From JBEKTY01 sp049515555 (GTDB taxonomy: Bacteria > Planctomycetota > Planctomycetia > Pirellulales > Thermoguttaceae): a DNA stretch of 22,801 bases. This document shows positions 1-7,456 of the stretch, piece after piece; position 1 is the first letter of the stretch; each line of letters starts with the position of its first letter. The translations under genes were made by a program, and so were the position numbers. Location of the stretch: assembly GCA_049515555.1 (NCBI GenBank), contig JBEKTY010000189.1:1-22801 (forward strand), written 5' to 3'. The notes beneath the pieces are model-generated. The model was given only the letters and a program-made list of their open reading frames with translations, did no database searches and had not been told where the DNA came from.

Positions 1-1
1 G

Positions 2-156
2 CCCAGCGATTCATCGCTGGGAGATCGGTTGGCATAATCCCGTCGAAAGTCCCGTAGGGACGATTGAGAGGGAGAACAAATCCACGCCTTCATTCGTCCC
101 TACGGGACTCTGAAATCCCTACCTTGCCTATTTCTCCCCAGCAGTGAACTGCTGGG
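2..156. repeat. cluster of palindromic intergenic repeats
   Basis: Three dyads sit close together with no gene. Positions 2-21 form a 9-bp stem around a TC centre (arm CCCAGCGAT). Positions 137-156 form the same type of stem with a different sequence (arm CCCAGCAGT, GA centre). Between them, the 16-mer AGTCCCGTAGGGACGA at 48-63 is exactly inverted at 94-109. The two 20-bp palindromes share their outer five base pairs and differ in the inner ones with pairing kept. I read this as a REP-like repeat cluster. Similar palindromes are, from memory, common between planctomycete genes. The window edge cuts any context to the left. Confidence 0.7.
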
Positions 157-213
157 CTATTTTCAATCGTCCGTTCGGGACGGCGAGACCCTCGTTGACT
201 TGTGTGTAACAAC

Positions 214-332
214 GAGCCCACCGGGCTCCCGCGAAAGCCACCGGGAGGGCAATATCCAAAGGACGCCGCTGGTAGTGGTCAATCATCGCTCCGCCGGCAC
301 AAGGCCGGCGGGGGCGTTTGCAGTTTGAGTTA
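214..332 (+). repeat. structured repeat element, copy A
   Basis: About 119 bp immediately downstream of the GH32 stop codon. It starts with a 6-bp stem (GAGCCC / GGGCTC, loop ACC, 214-228) and carries a second stem at 291-311 (CCGCCGGC / GCCGGCGG, loop ACAAG), followed by GGGCGTTTGCAGTTTGAG. The same sequence recurs in the same orientation at 2240-2350, nearly identical from 257 onward, and inverted at 2121-2236. Its location at the 3' end of a gene would allow it to act in the transcript, but it may simply be a mobile REP/MITE-like repeat. No coding potential is evident. Confidence 0.8.
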
Positions 333-333
333 T

Positions 334-2061
334 TCACCGTTCCTTACGCGCCGGCGGCCATGCCGAATTCAACTCGTAGGCGGTGAGCGAAAGAAGCTTG
401 GCCTCGCCGTTGCTGACGGCCGCGGCTAGCGACAGGTTGTCTGCCCGGGGGATGACCGGGCACGGCACGTAGGCGAGGCCGTCGCTGGCGAAGACCTCGA
501 TGGCGGTGCGGTCCAGGAAGATAATGATCCGCTGCCGTCCGTCCCGCAGCGGCGCGGCCGCGCGCTGGCCGCTGACCACGATCTCCTGCCTCTTCGCATC
601 GTAACATACCGGCACGCCGCGCAGGGAGAAGAGCACCTGGCTGCCGGGGCCGGGCTGGAACTCCGCGCGCAGCTCGACCAGCTCGGCGCTGAAGGGGGCC
701 AGCGGGTTGGCGTCGCCCGGCTTGAGAGTCCGGGCCTCGACCGTTTGCGTCCGCCTGCGCAACGACCCCAACTCCTTCACCGGTTGCCAGGCCAGGCGCG
801 GGCCTTCGGGCGTGGTGCGCAGCGAAAGCTCCAGCGGGATGGACATGGCCTGATTGAAGGGCATGCCCGGCGACGGGGCTTGCAGCCAACCGATCTGGAT
901 GCGGCGCCCGTCGGCGGCCGGGATGCCGGCGAACGTCTGGGCCGCATAGAAGCCGCGCCCCCGATGGCCTTTCAGCTTGGCCGTCTCGGGCGTGAACTTC
1001 GCGCCGTCGAAGCCGCCCAGCATGTAGTCGCTGTCGGCGGCGGTCAGCACCCATTTCGTGTTTCTCGCGTCGCCGTCGACCGGCAGGGCGAAGTAATCCG
1101 GGCACTCGTGGAAGCCCTCGACGCGGCTCGTCACGGTCCAGTCTTTCAGGTTGGGCGAGGTCAGGAAATGGATCGTGTGCTCGCCCAGCGGCCGGCCCCG
1201 CTTGTCTACCTGGCCCGGCAGACCGACGTACAGGGCCATAACCCACTTCCCGGTCGGCGCGTGCCAATATACCTTCGGGTCGCGGTTGCCGCCGGCGATC
1301 TGTTTGACTACCGGGTTGCCGCCGAACTTGGCGTAGGTCCGGCCGTCGGTGCTGGATGCCAGGCACTGCACGGCCGGATTGCCGGCGGCCGTGTAGACGA
1401 GCACCTGCGGGGGCCGGCCAAGGCGACCCAGTCCGCTGCTGTTCTGCCAATCGACGACCGCCGAGCCGCTGAAGATCGGTCCCAGATGGTCCGGGGCCAG
1501 GGCCTCGGCGAGCTCCTCCCAGTGCACCAGGTCGCGGCTGACGGCGTGGCCCCAGTGCATATTGCCCCAGGACCAGCCGTAGGGATTGTGCTGGTAGAAC
1601 AGGTGATATTCGCCGCGGTAGAAGACCAGCCCGTTGGGGTCGTTGTTCCAGCCGCGCTTCGAGGAGAAGTGGAACTGGGGCCGCAACGGCTCGCGGTAGA
1701 GATCCGCGGCGGCCTTGATCTCGTCGGACTGCTCGATCCGCGCCAGGGCGGTGGAATCCCCGGGCAGAGCGTCGAGCTTCAGCGCAACAGTCTTGCCGCG
1801 CCAGGCGGCCGTGTCGATGAACGCCCACCAATCCGGCTCGGCGGCGGCCAGCTCGATGTCGAGTTTCACTTGCACGCGGCCATCGACCAGCACTTCGACC
1901 CGGCGCTGCGGCGCGCCGTTTTTGATCGGGATGTTGAGGTAGCGTTTGGCGATTTTGAGCTCGAAGTGGGCCGGCACGATGTCGGGGCCCGCCGCCCGGG
2001 CCGCCGCCGAGATCCAGACCCAGACGACGATCACGGCGAGCATGGCGAGAACCTGTCTCAT
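334..2061 (-). CDS. secreted glycoside hydrolase family 32 (levanase/inulinase/fructosidase type)
   Basis: The 575-residue product should hydrolyse beta-fructosyl linkages in levan, inulin or sucrose outside the cytoplasm. A signal peptide is visible at residues 1-23. Residues about 28-115 resemble the DUF4980-type N-terminal domain found in some levanases. The five-blade GH32 propeller follows, with WNNDPNG (nucleophile D141), SGS near 198-200, NRDP (D261, transition-state stabiliser) and ECPD (E319, acid/base). A C-terminal beta-sandwich ends with an AIEVFASDG-type motif. All three catalytic carboxylates are present, so the enzyme looks intact. The start at 2061 is supported by TAAGGAG 8 bp upstream. 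It is divergent from the heme/FGE fusion gene and is bracketed by copies of the same structured repeat. Endo versus exo mode and substrate cannot be decided here. Confidence 0.93.
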   Translation of the reverse strand: MRQVLAMLAVIVVWVWISAAARAAGPDIVPAHFELKIAKRYLNIPIKNGAPQRRVEVLVDGRVQVKLDIELAAAEPDWWAFIDTAAWRGKTVALKLDALPGDSTALARIEQSDEIKAAADLYREPLRPQFHFSSKRGWNNDPNGLVFYRGEYHLFYQHNPYGWSWGNMHWGHAVSRDLVHWEELAEALAPDHLGPIFSGSAVVDWQNSSGLGRLGRPPQVLVYTAAGNPAVQCLASSTDGRTYAKFGGNPVVKQIAGGNRDPKVYWHAPTGKWVMALYVGLPGQVDKRGRPLGEHTIHFLTSPNLKDWTVTSRVEGFHECPDYFALPVDGDARNTKWVLTAADSDYMLGGFDGAKFTPETAKLKGHRGRGFYAAQTFAGIPAADGRRIQIGWLQAPSPGMPFNQAMSIPLELSLRTTPEGPRLAWQPVKELGSLRRRTQTVEARTLKPGDANPLAPFSAELVELRAEFQPGPGSQVLFSLRGVPVCYDAKRQEIVVSGQRAAAPLRDGRQRIIIFLDRTAIEVFASDGLAYVPCPVIPRADNLSLAAAVSNGEAKLLSLTAYELNSAWPPARKER

Positions 2062-2120
2062 GGTGAAAGCTCCTTACGGCTAATCAGACGGACATAGGTT
2101 GTCGGATGTGTTCGTCGTGG

Positions 2121-2350
2121 TGATTACTCAAACTGTAAACGCCCCCGTGGGGCTTGTCCCCACGGAGCGCTGATTCTCCACTACAACGCCGCAACAAGCA
2201 GCCTTTACTGCTCTCCCGGTGGTTTTCGCCCGGCCCGGTGGGCCGGGCGAAAACCACCGGGAGAGCAGTATCCAAGGACGCCGCTGGTAGTGGTCAATCA
2301 TCGCTCCGCCGGCACAAGGCCGGCGGGGGCGTTTGCGGTTTGAGTGATTA
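2121..2350. repeat. head-to-head dimer of the structured repeat (copies B and C), 30-bp perfect stem
   Basis: Positions 2207-2236 and 2240-2269 are perfect reverse complements around a 3-nt GGT centre. Homology continues outward imperfectly to about 2121 and 2350, making a roughly 230-bp imperfect palindrome. The right half (copy C, 2240-2350) matches copy A at 214-332. The left half (copy B) is the same element inverted. Copy B's outer stem is CCGTGGGG / CCCCACGG (2145-2165) where copies A and C have CCGCCGGC / GCCGGCGG, and the five-base loop reads ACAAG in element sense in every copy. It lies between the divergent GH32 and HzsA-like genes and may insulate or terminate transcription. Confidence 0.85.
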
Positions 2351-2435
2351 TACCCTTGAATCCAAGCTATGGCACAACCTATTGTAAACACATTTGCGGC
2401 GGGTTATCCTGGAAAGCGGTCATTACGACCTGTCC

Positions 2436-2462
2436 TAATCCTCACGCGGAGCGTGAGGATTA
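2436..2462. repeat. 12-bp perfect stem, GGA loop
   Basis: TAATCCTCACGC at 2436-2447 pairs with its exact complement at 2451-2462 around GGA. It lies 47 bp before the chosen start of the HzsA/FGE gene, so it would fall in its 5' leader if transcription starts upstream. No T-run follows it. I recall the CTCACGC-GGA-GCGTGAG hairpin as a recurrent intergenic repeat in planctomycetes, so a REP-like repeat is more likely than a dedicated regulator. Confidence 0.6.
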
Positions 2463-2509
2463 CGGATGAAGAATCCCGGCACGCCCTGAGGAGATTGGGG
2501 AGATTCGGC

Positions 2510-5500
2510 ATGGACATGAAGAACCGGTTGGCGACGACGGCCTTGGCGGCGGTATTTGCGCTGGCGGCGGCCTGGCCGCTCGAGGCGGCGCCCGTGCTGA
2601 AAACGGAAAGTTGGGCCGACAGCGACGCCGAGTTTGCGGCCTTCGCGGCGCGAATCCGCTCGTCGCACGATCGCAATCTGCTGGCGCGGGACGGCGTGCA
2701 CGCGGTCATGGATCCGCAGAGCGGGGTTCCCGACGTGGGCATGTTGATCGACGGCGACGCCGGCACGCGCGGCGACCGGGGCCGCGTATTCATCGACGGC
2801 CAGCCCAGCGTGATTACCTTCTTCCTGGGCTGCCCCAAGACGATCAAGGAGGTCGGCGCCTACTCGTTCAACGGCGACGCGCGGAGCAACCAGGACTACG
2901 AGGTCCGCTTCGCCAACAACAGCTCGGCGCCGGGCGTGCCGCCCGATTTCCCCCAGCAGGCCCAGCTCACCAGCGGCGACCGCATCGTGGGCAAGGACCA
3001 CGGCGGGTTCCATACGCGGTTCGTCGACGAGCGGGGGGGGCCGCTCTTGCCGGGGAAGTTCGACTGGGTGCAGTTCCGAATATGGCGGACCTACGGCGTG
3101 ACGGCCGGCCATGCGGCGCGGACCCGTGATCCTTCCAGCGGCACGGCGCTGATCGAATTGGAAGTGCTGGGCGACCAGCGCGACGTGGTGCCGCCCACGC
3201 CCGAGCAAGTGGCCTACATGAAGGCGGCCCAGGCGGCGCTGGGACAACCGGAGTGGGTCCAGCGGCCCACTTGGCGCGACTCGCTGATCGCCACCCGCGA
3301 GGCGCTGCTCGAGTGGGAATGCCTCCAGGACCGCCTGGCCCTGTACAAGGCGGGCGTCGTGCTGGGGCCCTGGTACCTGCTGGGGCCCGTCCCGGCGGGC
3401 GGGAAAGTGGCCCAGCAGATCCAAGCCGCCAACCGCCTGGACCTGACGGCCCGATACGCCGGCGAGCAGGGCCGGCAAGTCGGCTGGCAGAAGTGCGAGA
3501 AGCTCGCCGATGCGCAGGTCAACGACCTGGCCGCTTACGGCAAGGAGGGCGTGATCTTTCTGTGCCGCAGCCTGGCGATTCGCCGCGCCGCCCCGCCCCG
3601 CGAAGTCTACCTGGACCTCTCGGCCGACGGCGGCTCGGCCTGGTGGCTGCCCGACCATCAAGGGCCGGGCATCGAGAGCTCGCTTCCCGTTCTGCGCGGC
3701 GGGTCGAACATGATGCGCGACGGGGCCGAGCGGCAGCTCGTAATGCAACTGGCCGCAGGCGCCGAAGGCCGGCGGCGATTCTGCTTCACGCTCAAGCCCA
3801 ACCTCTCCGGCCCGGGCGCCGGCTCGATGGACCAGCGGTGGGAGTGGCGCCACCGGTTCTGCGAGCAGGTGCGGGCGAAGTTCACCGATCCGGTCGATCA
3901 GTTGCAGATCAAGTGGGAGATGGAGGGCGGCATCTGGCTCGACGACCGCAACGTGCTGGCCGACTGGGCCCCCGGCTGCCTGGACGACTACCTGAAGCTG
4001 AAGTACCGCGCGGGCATCGAGCGGCGATTGTCGCAGTTGGACGCCCTGCTGACCGAGAAGACGGGCGTCCAGGCGCTGGCCTTGGCGCCGATGCACGGGC
4101 GGTTGGCCGACTGGAGCCGGGCGCTGCGCCAGTCGCTCGCGGCTTCGCTGGGCCTGGAGGGGCTGCGGGCAAAGTACCATCAGTTGGCCGCGGTGAAGGA
4201 AGCGGGCGACCTGGCCGGCCGGGTCCGCTCGCTGCGGCTGGCCGTCGAGGACCAGCGGGTCACGCTGGGCGACCGCTATCCCAAGGGCGACGCCTATCTG
4301 GCCCGGGTCGCCGCCCTGGAGCAGGCCGCGGCGGCGGCGGTCGCTGCGGCGCTGGCCTCGTCCGGGGCCCCGCCGGCCAACCTGGCGGCGCTGGGGGCCG
4401 AGCTCGACAAGGCCGCGGCCGAGATCCTGTTGGCCAATCCGCTCCTGGATTTCGACAAGCTCCTGGTGGTGCGGGGCAGCCCCAACTTCCAGTCGAACTG
4501 GGACGGCCCCAACCACCTGGGCTCCGACCTGGTGGTCGTCTCGCCGGTCCGCGCCGACGGCAAGCAGACCTTGCTGCGCCACGAGGGCTGGATCTCCGAC
4601 TTCGACTTGAACTGGGACGGCCGGCGGATATTGTTCTCCAACGGCCGCGCGCTTTTCGAGATCCAAGCCGACGGGACGGGCCTGCGCCAGGTCTCGGCCA
4701 AGGACCCGCCCGTGTGGCACTACGACGGCTGCTATTTGCCCAACGGCCAGATCGCCTGCGTCTCGAACGCCTGCGAGCAGGCGGTGCCCTGCACCGGCGG
4801 AGACAACGTCGGCAACCTGCACATCCTCAACGCCGACGGCAGCGGCGACCACCGCGTGTGCTTCGAGCAGGACCAGGACTGGAACCCCACCGTCATGCAG
4901 GATGGCCGCATCCTGTATACCCGCTGGGAATACGCCGATATACCGCACTACTTCTCGCGGCTGCTGTTCCGCATGAACCCCGACGGCTCGAACCAGATGG
5001 AGTATTACCACAGCAACTCCTACTGGCCGAACGCGACGTTCTGGCCGCGTCCCATTCCCGGCCATCCGACGGAGATCGTGGCCGTCATCTCGGGGCACCA
5101 CGGCGTGTCGCGGACCGGCGAGCTGGTGCTGTTGGACCCGGCCCTGGGCCGCCACGAGGCCCAAGGCTGCCTACAGCGCTTGCCGGGCTACGGCCGGAAG
5201 GTCGAGGCGATCATCGAGGACCAGTTGGTGTTGCGTTCCTGGCCGAAGTTCGCCTGCCCCTGGCCCCTGGCCGAGCCCAAGACGAACCGCGGCGCCGGCA
5301 AGTATTTCCTGGTCAGCGTCAAGCGGGACGAGTCGGCCACGTGGGACCTGTGCCTGGTCGACATCTTCGACAACATCACGCCGATCCTCACGGGCGGGTT
5401 TTTGAACGGTGTTCCCCTGCGGCCGCGCCCCAAGCCGCCCATCGTGCCTTCGCTGCTGACGCCCGGCCAGCAGGACGGCATCATACTGCTGGCCGACATC

Positions 5501-7303
5501 TACCGGGGCAAGGGCCTGCGGGGCTATCCCCGCGGCTCGATCAAGCAACTGCGGATCGGCTCGTACGAGTACCGCTTCGCCGGCAACGGCGACACCTACG
5601 CGGCCTCCAACGAAGGCGGGTGGGACGTGAAGAAGATCCTCGGCACGGTGCCCGTCCACGAGGACGGCTCGGCCATGTTCCGCGTGCCCGCCAACACGCC
5701 CATCTTCGTCCAGCCGCTGGACGCCGAGGGGAAGGCCCAGCAAATGATGCGGAGCTGGTACACGGCCATGCCGGGCGAAACGGCTTCCTGCGTGGGCTGC
5801 CACGAGGAGCAGAACAGCGGTCCCCCGTCGCAATTGACCCTGGCGGCGCGGGCCGAGCCGGCCGTCATCGCGCCCTGGAACGGTCCTACGCGGGGCTTCA
5901 GCTTCGACCGCGAGGTGCAGCCGGTGCTGGACCGCCGCTGCGCGGGTTGCCACGACGGCCGGCCGGTGCGCGACGGCGATCGGACGGTGGCCACGCCCGA
6001 TCTGCGGGCAAAGCGGCTCCGGCCGGACTACCGCGACCATTACAGCCCGGCCTACATGGTGCTGCAAAAGTACGTCCGCCGCGCCGGTTTCGAGTCGGAC
6101 ATCCACATGCACGTGCCGTCGGAGTTCGAGGCCGACACCAGCCCGCTGGTGCAGATGCTGAAGAAGGGCCACCACAACGTGCGGCTGACGCGCGACGAGT
6201 GGGAACGGCTCTACACCTGGATCGACTTCAACGTGCCCTACCCGCTCAACTGGCGCGAGAGCCACGTGCCGCCCAGCCGGGAGTTGGTTGAGCGCCGCGC
6301 CAAGCACCAGAAGCTGTTCGCGGGCATCGACGACAAGGACGAGGAGCCGCTGCCGCTGCCGCCGGTGGCGGCCTTCGAGCCGCCGGCCGCGGCGCCCGCG
6401 CCGGCCGCGGCGCCGCTGCGGCTGAGCGGTTGGCCCTTGACGGCCGACGCGGCCCGAAAGCTCCAGCAGGCCACAGCGGCCGCCGTGCCGCCCAAGGAGT
6501 TGACCCTGGCCGGCGGGGTGAAGATGAACTTCGCGGTCATTCCCGCCGGCCGCTTCGTGATGGGCAGCCTTCGCGGCGCACCAAACGAATCGCCCGAAGC
6601 GGCCGTCACCATCGACCGGCCTTTCTACCTCGGCCTGACCGAAGTGACCAACGCCCAGTACGCCGCGTTCGATGCGGGCCACGACAGCGGGTATATCGAA
6701 AGCCGCAACAAGGACCGCACCTCGCGCGGAACGCCCGTCAACGCCCCCGATCAGCCGGTGGTGCGCGTCTCGTGGAACGAGGCCCTGGCCTTCTGCCGCT
6801 GGCTATCCAGGGAAACCGGCTGCCGGGCGAGCCTGCCGACCGAGGCCCAATGGGAATGGGCCTGCCGCGCCGGCACGGCCACGGCCTTCTCCTTCGGCGA
6901 CACGCTGGAGAACCACAACGGCGTGATGAACATCGCCGACAGCAGCATCGCCGGCTGGAACTACGGCCGATCCGAGCCGAACTACAGCGACGGCTATAAT
7001 TTCACCATCCCCGTCGGCCGCACGCCGCCCAACGCCTGGGGCCTTGCCGACATGCACGGCAACGCCGCCGAGTGGTGCCTGAGCAACTACGCGCCATATC
7101 CCTACGATCCGCGCGACGGCCGCGACGATCCCAACGTGGCCGGCCAGAAGGTCGTCCGCGGCGGATCGTGGAACGACCTGGCCAAAGACTCCAGCTCGTC
7201 GGCCCGTTGGCGCTACCAGCCCTACCAGCCGGTGTACAATGTTGGTTTCCGCGTGTTGATCGAGATCGGCGGCGACGGCCTGACCAAGACCGCCGCCAAG
7301 TGA
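2510..7303 (+). CDS. exported hydrazine-synthase-alpha-like diheme protein fused to an FGE/SUMF1-like domain
   Basis: This 1597-residue product has a signal peptide (1-26). A discoidin-like region (about 45-230) leads to a helical region (about 470-640) with a WLDDRNVLADW motif. A TolB/WD-like beta-propeller follows (about 650-900), with repeated NADGSG / NPDGSN turns. The next part, with KKILGTVPVHEDGSAMFRVP and the heme motif CVGCH (1094-1098), matches the middle domain of hydrazine synthase alpha. A second motif, CAGCH (1144-1148), sits in a cytochrome-like segment ending LTRDEWERLYTWIDFNVP. A Pro/Ala linker (about 1279-1306) joins an FGE-sulfatase domain (about 1335-1590). The start was placed at the ATG preceded by GGGGAG and followed by the signal peptide; an in-frame upstream extension from 2369 would bury it. 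The FGE part lacks the usual catalytic cysteines. Hydrazine synthesis itself is not implied; redox or carbohydrate-linked roles remain open. Confidence 0.85.
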   Translation: MDMKNRLATTALAAVFALAAAWPLEAAPVLKTESWADSDAEFAAFAARIRSSHDRNLLARDGVHAVMDPQSGVPDVGMLIDGDAGTRGDRGRVFIDGQPSVITFFLGCPKTIKEVGAYSFNGDARSNQDYEVRFANNSSAPGVPPDFPQQAQLTSGDRIVGKDHGGFHTRFVDERGGPLLPGKFDWVQFRIWRTYGVTAGHAARTRDPSSGTALIELEVLGDQRDVVPPTPEQVAYMKAAQAALGQPEWVQRPTWRDSLIATREALLEWECLQDRLALYKAGVVLGPWYLLGPVPAGGKVAQQIQAANRLDLTARYAGEQGRQVGWQKCEKLADAQVNDLAAYGKEGVIFLCRSLAIRRAAPPREVYLDLSADGGSAWWLPDHQGPGIESSLPVLRGGSNMMRDGAERQLVMQLAAGAEGRRRFCFTLKPNLSGPGAGSMDQRWEWRHRFCEQVRAKFTDPVDQLQIKWEMEGGIWLDDRNVLADWAPGCLDDYLKLKYRAGIERRLSQLDALLTEKTGVQALALAPMHGRLADWSRALRQSLAASLGLEGLRAKYHQLAAVKEAGDLAGRVRSLRLAVEDQRVTLGDRYPKGDAYLARVAALEQAAAAAVAAALASSGAPPANLAALGAELDKAAAEILLANPLLDFDKLLVVRGSPNFQSNWDGPNHLGSDLVVVSPVRADGKQTLLRHEGWISDFDLNWDGRRILFSNGRALFEIQADGTGLRQVSAKDPPVWHYDGCYLPNGQIACVSNACEQAVPCTGGDNVGNLHILNADGSGDHRVCFEQDQDWNPTVMQDGRILYTRWEYADIPHYFSRLLFRMNPDGSNQMEYYHSNSYWPNATFWPRPIPGHPTEIVAVISGHHGVSRTGELVLLDPALGRHEAQGCLQRLPGYGRKVEAIIEDQLVLRSWPKFACPWPLAEPKTNRGAGKYFLVSVKRDESATWDLCLVDIFDNITPILTGGFLNGVPLRPRPKPPIVPSLLTPGQQDGIILLADIYRGKGLRGYPRGSIKQLRIGSYEYRFAGNGDTYAASNEGGWDVKKILGTVPVHEDGSAMFRVPANTPIFVQPLDAEGKAQQMMRSWYTAMPGETASCVGCHEEQNSGPPSQLTLAARAEPAVIAPWNGPTRGFSFDREVQPVLDRRCAGCHDGRPVRDGDRTVATPDLRAKRLRPDYRDHYSPAYMVLQKYVRRAGFESDIHMHVPSEFEADTSPLVQMLKKGHHNVRLTRDEWERLYTWIDFNVPYPLNWRESHVPPSRELVERRAKHQKLFAGIDDKDEEPLPLPPVAAFEPPAAAPAPAAAPLRLSGWPLTADAARKLQQATAAAVPPKELTLAGGVKMNFAVIPAGRFVMGSLRGAPNESPEAAVTIDRPFYLGLTEVTNAQYAAFDAGHDSGYIESRNKDRTSRGTPVNAPDQPVVRVSWNEALAFCRWLSRETGCRASLPTEAQWEWACRAGTATAFSFGDTLENHNGVMNIADSSIAGWNYGRSEPNYSDGYNFTIPVGRTPPNAWGLADMHGNAAEWCLSNYAPYPYDPRDGRDDPNVAGQKVVRGGSWNDLAKDSSSSARWRYQPYQPVYNVGFRVLIEIGGDGLTKTAAK

Positions 7304-7349
7304 ACGCCTTGCAGGGGACCACGCATGCCAACCGTTCACGGTGCGGAAA

Positions 7350-7426
7350 GTAGCAGGCACACTCCGTGTGCCGTTCGCCAAACTTTTTTCCGCTTCAGCC
7401 TACGGCACACGGAGTGTGCCTGCTAC
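7350..7426. repeat. 25-bp perfect inverted repeat in the intergenic leader
   Basis: The arms at 7350-7374 and 7402-7426 are exact reverse complements (arm begins GTAGCAGGCACACTCC) with a 27-nt loop. The loop contains TTTCCGC (7387-7393), which could pair with GCGGAAA at 7343-7349 just before the left arm, giving an alternative fold. It lies between the HzsA/FGE stop and the CocE start, so it could be a terminator, a processing site or simply a REP-type repeat. I recall similar GGCACACGGAGTGTGCC repeats as dispersed in planctomycete genomes. Confidence 0.75.
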
Positions 7427-7456
7427 CTTGGCGCCGCCCATGAAGGGGGACCACGT

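Noticed and set aside
745..2097. 450-codon plus-strand open frame opposite GH32
   Set aside because: The opposite strand carries complete GH32 catalytic motifs; this frame has no recognisable domain.
2369..2509. 47-residue N-terminal extension of the HzsA/FGE protein
   Set aside because: It runs through the CTCACGC hairpin repeat and would bury the signal peptide; the ATG at 2510 has a better ribosome binding site.
2435..5164. 909-codon minus-strand open frame opposite the HzsA/FGE gene
   Set aside because: The translation is low-complexity, rich in Arg, Ala, Val and Gln with no domain; it is the antisense shadow of a high-GC gene.
3253..6291. 1012-codon plus-strand open frame overlapping the HzsA/FGE gene
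   Set aside because: Arg/Gly/Pro-rich out-of-frame translation without motifs; the overlapping frame has clear domains, heme motifs and a signal peptide.
7325..7456. 44-residue N-terminal extension of the CocE-like hydrolase
   Set aside because: It translates the 25-bp inverted repeat, and the ATG at 7457 has a strong ribosome binding site followed by a signal peptide.
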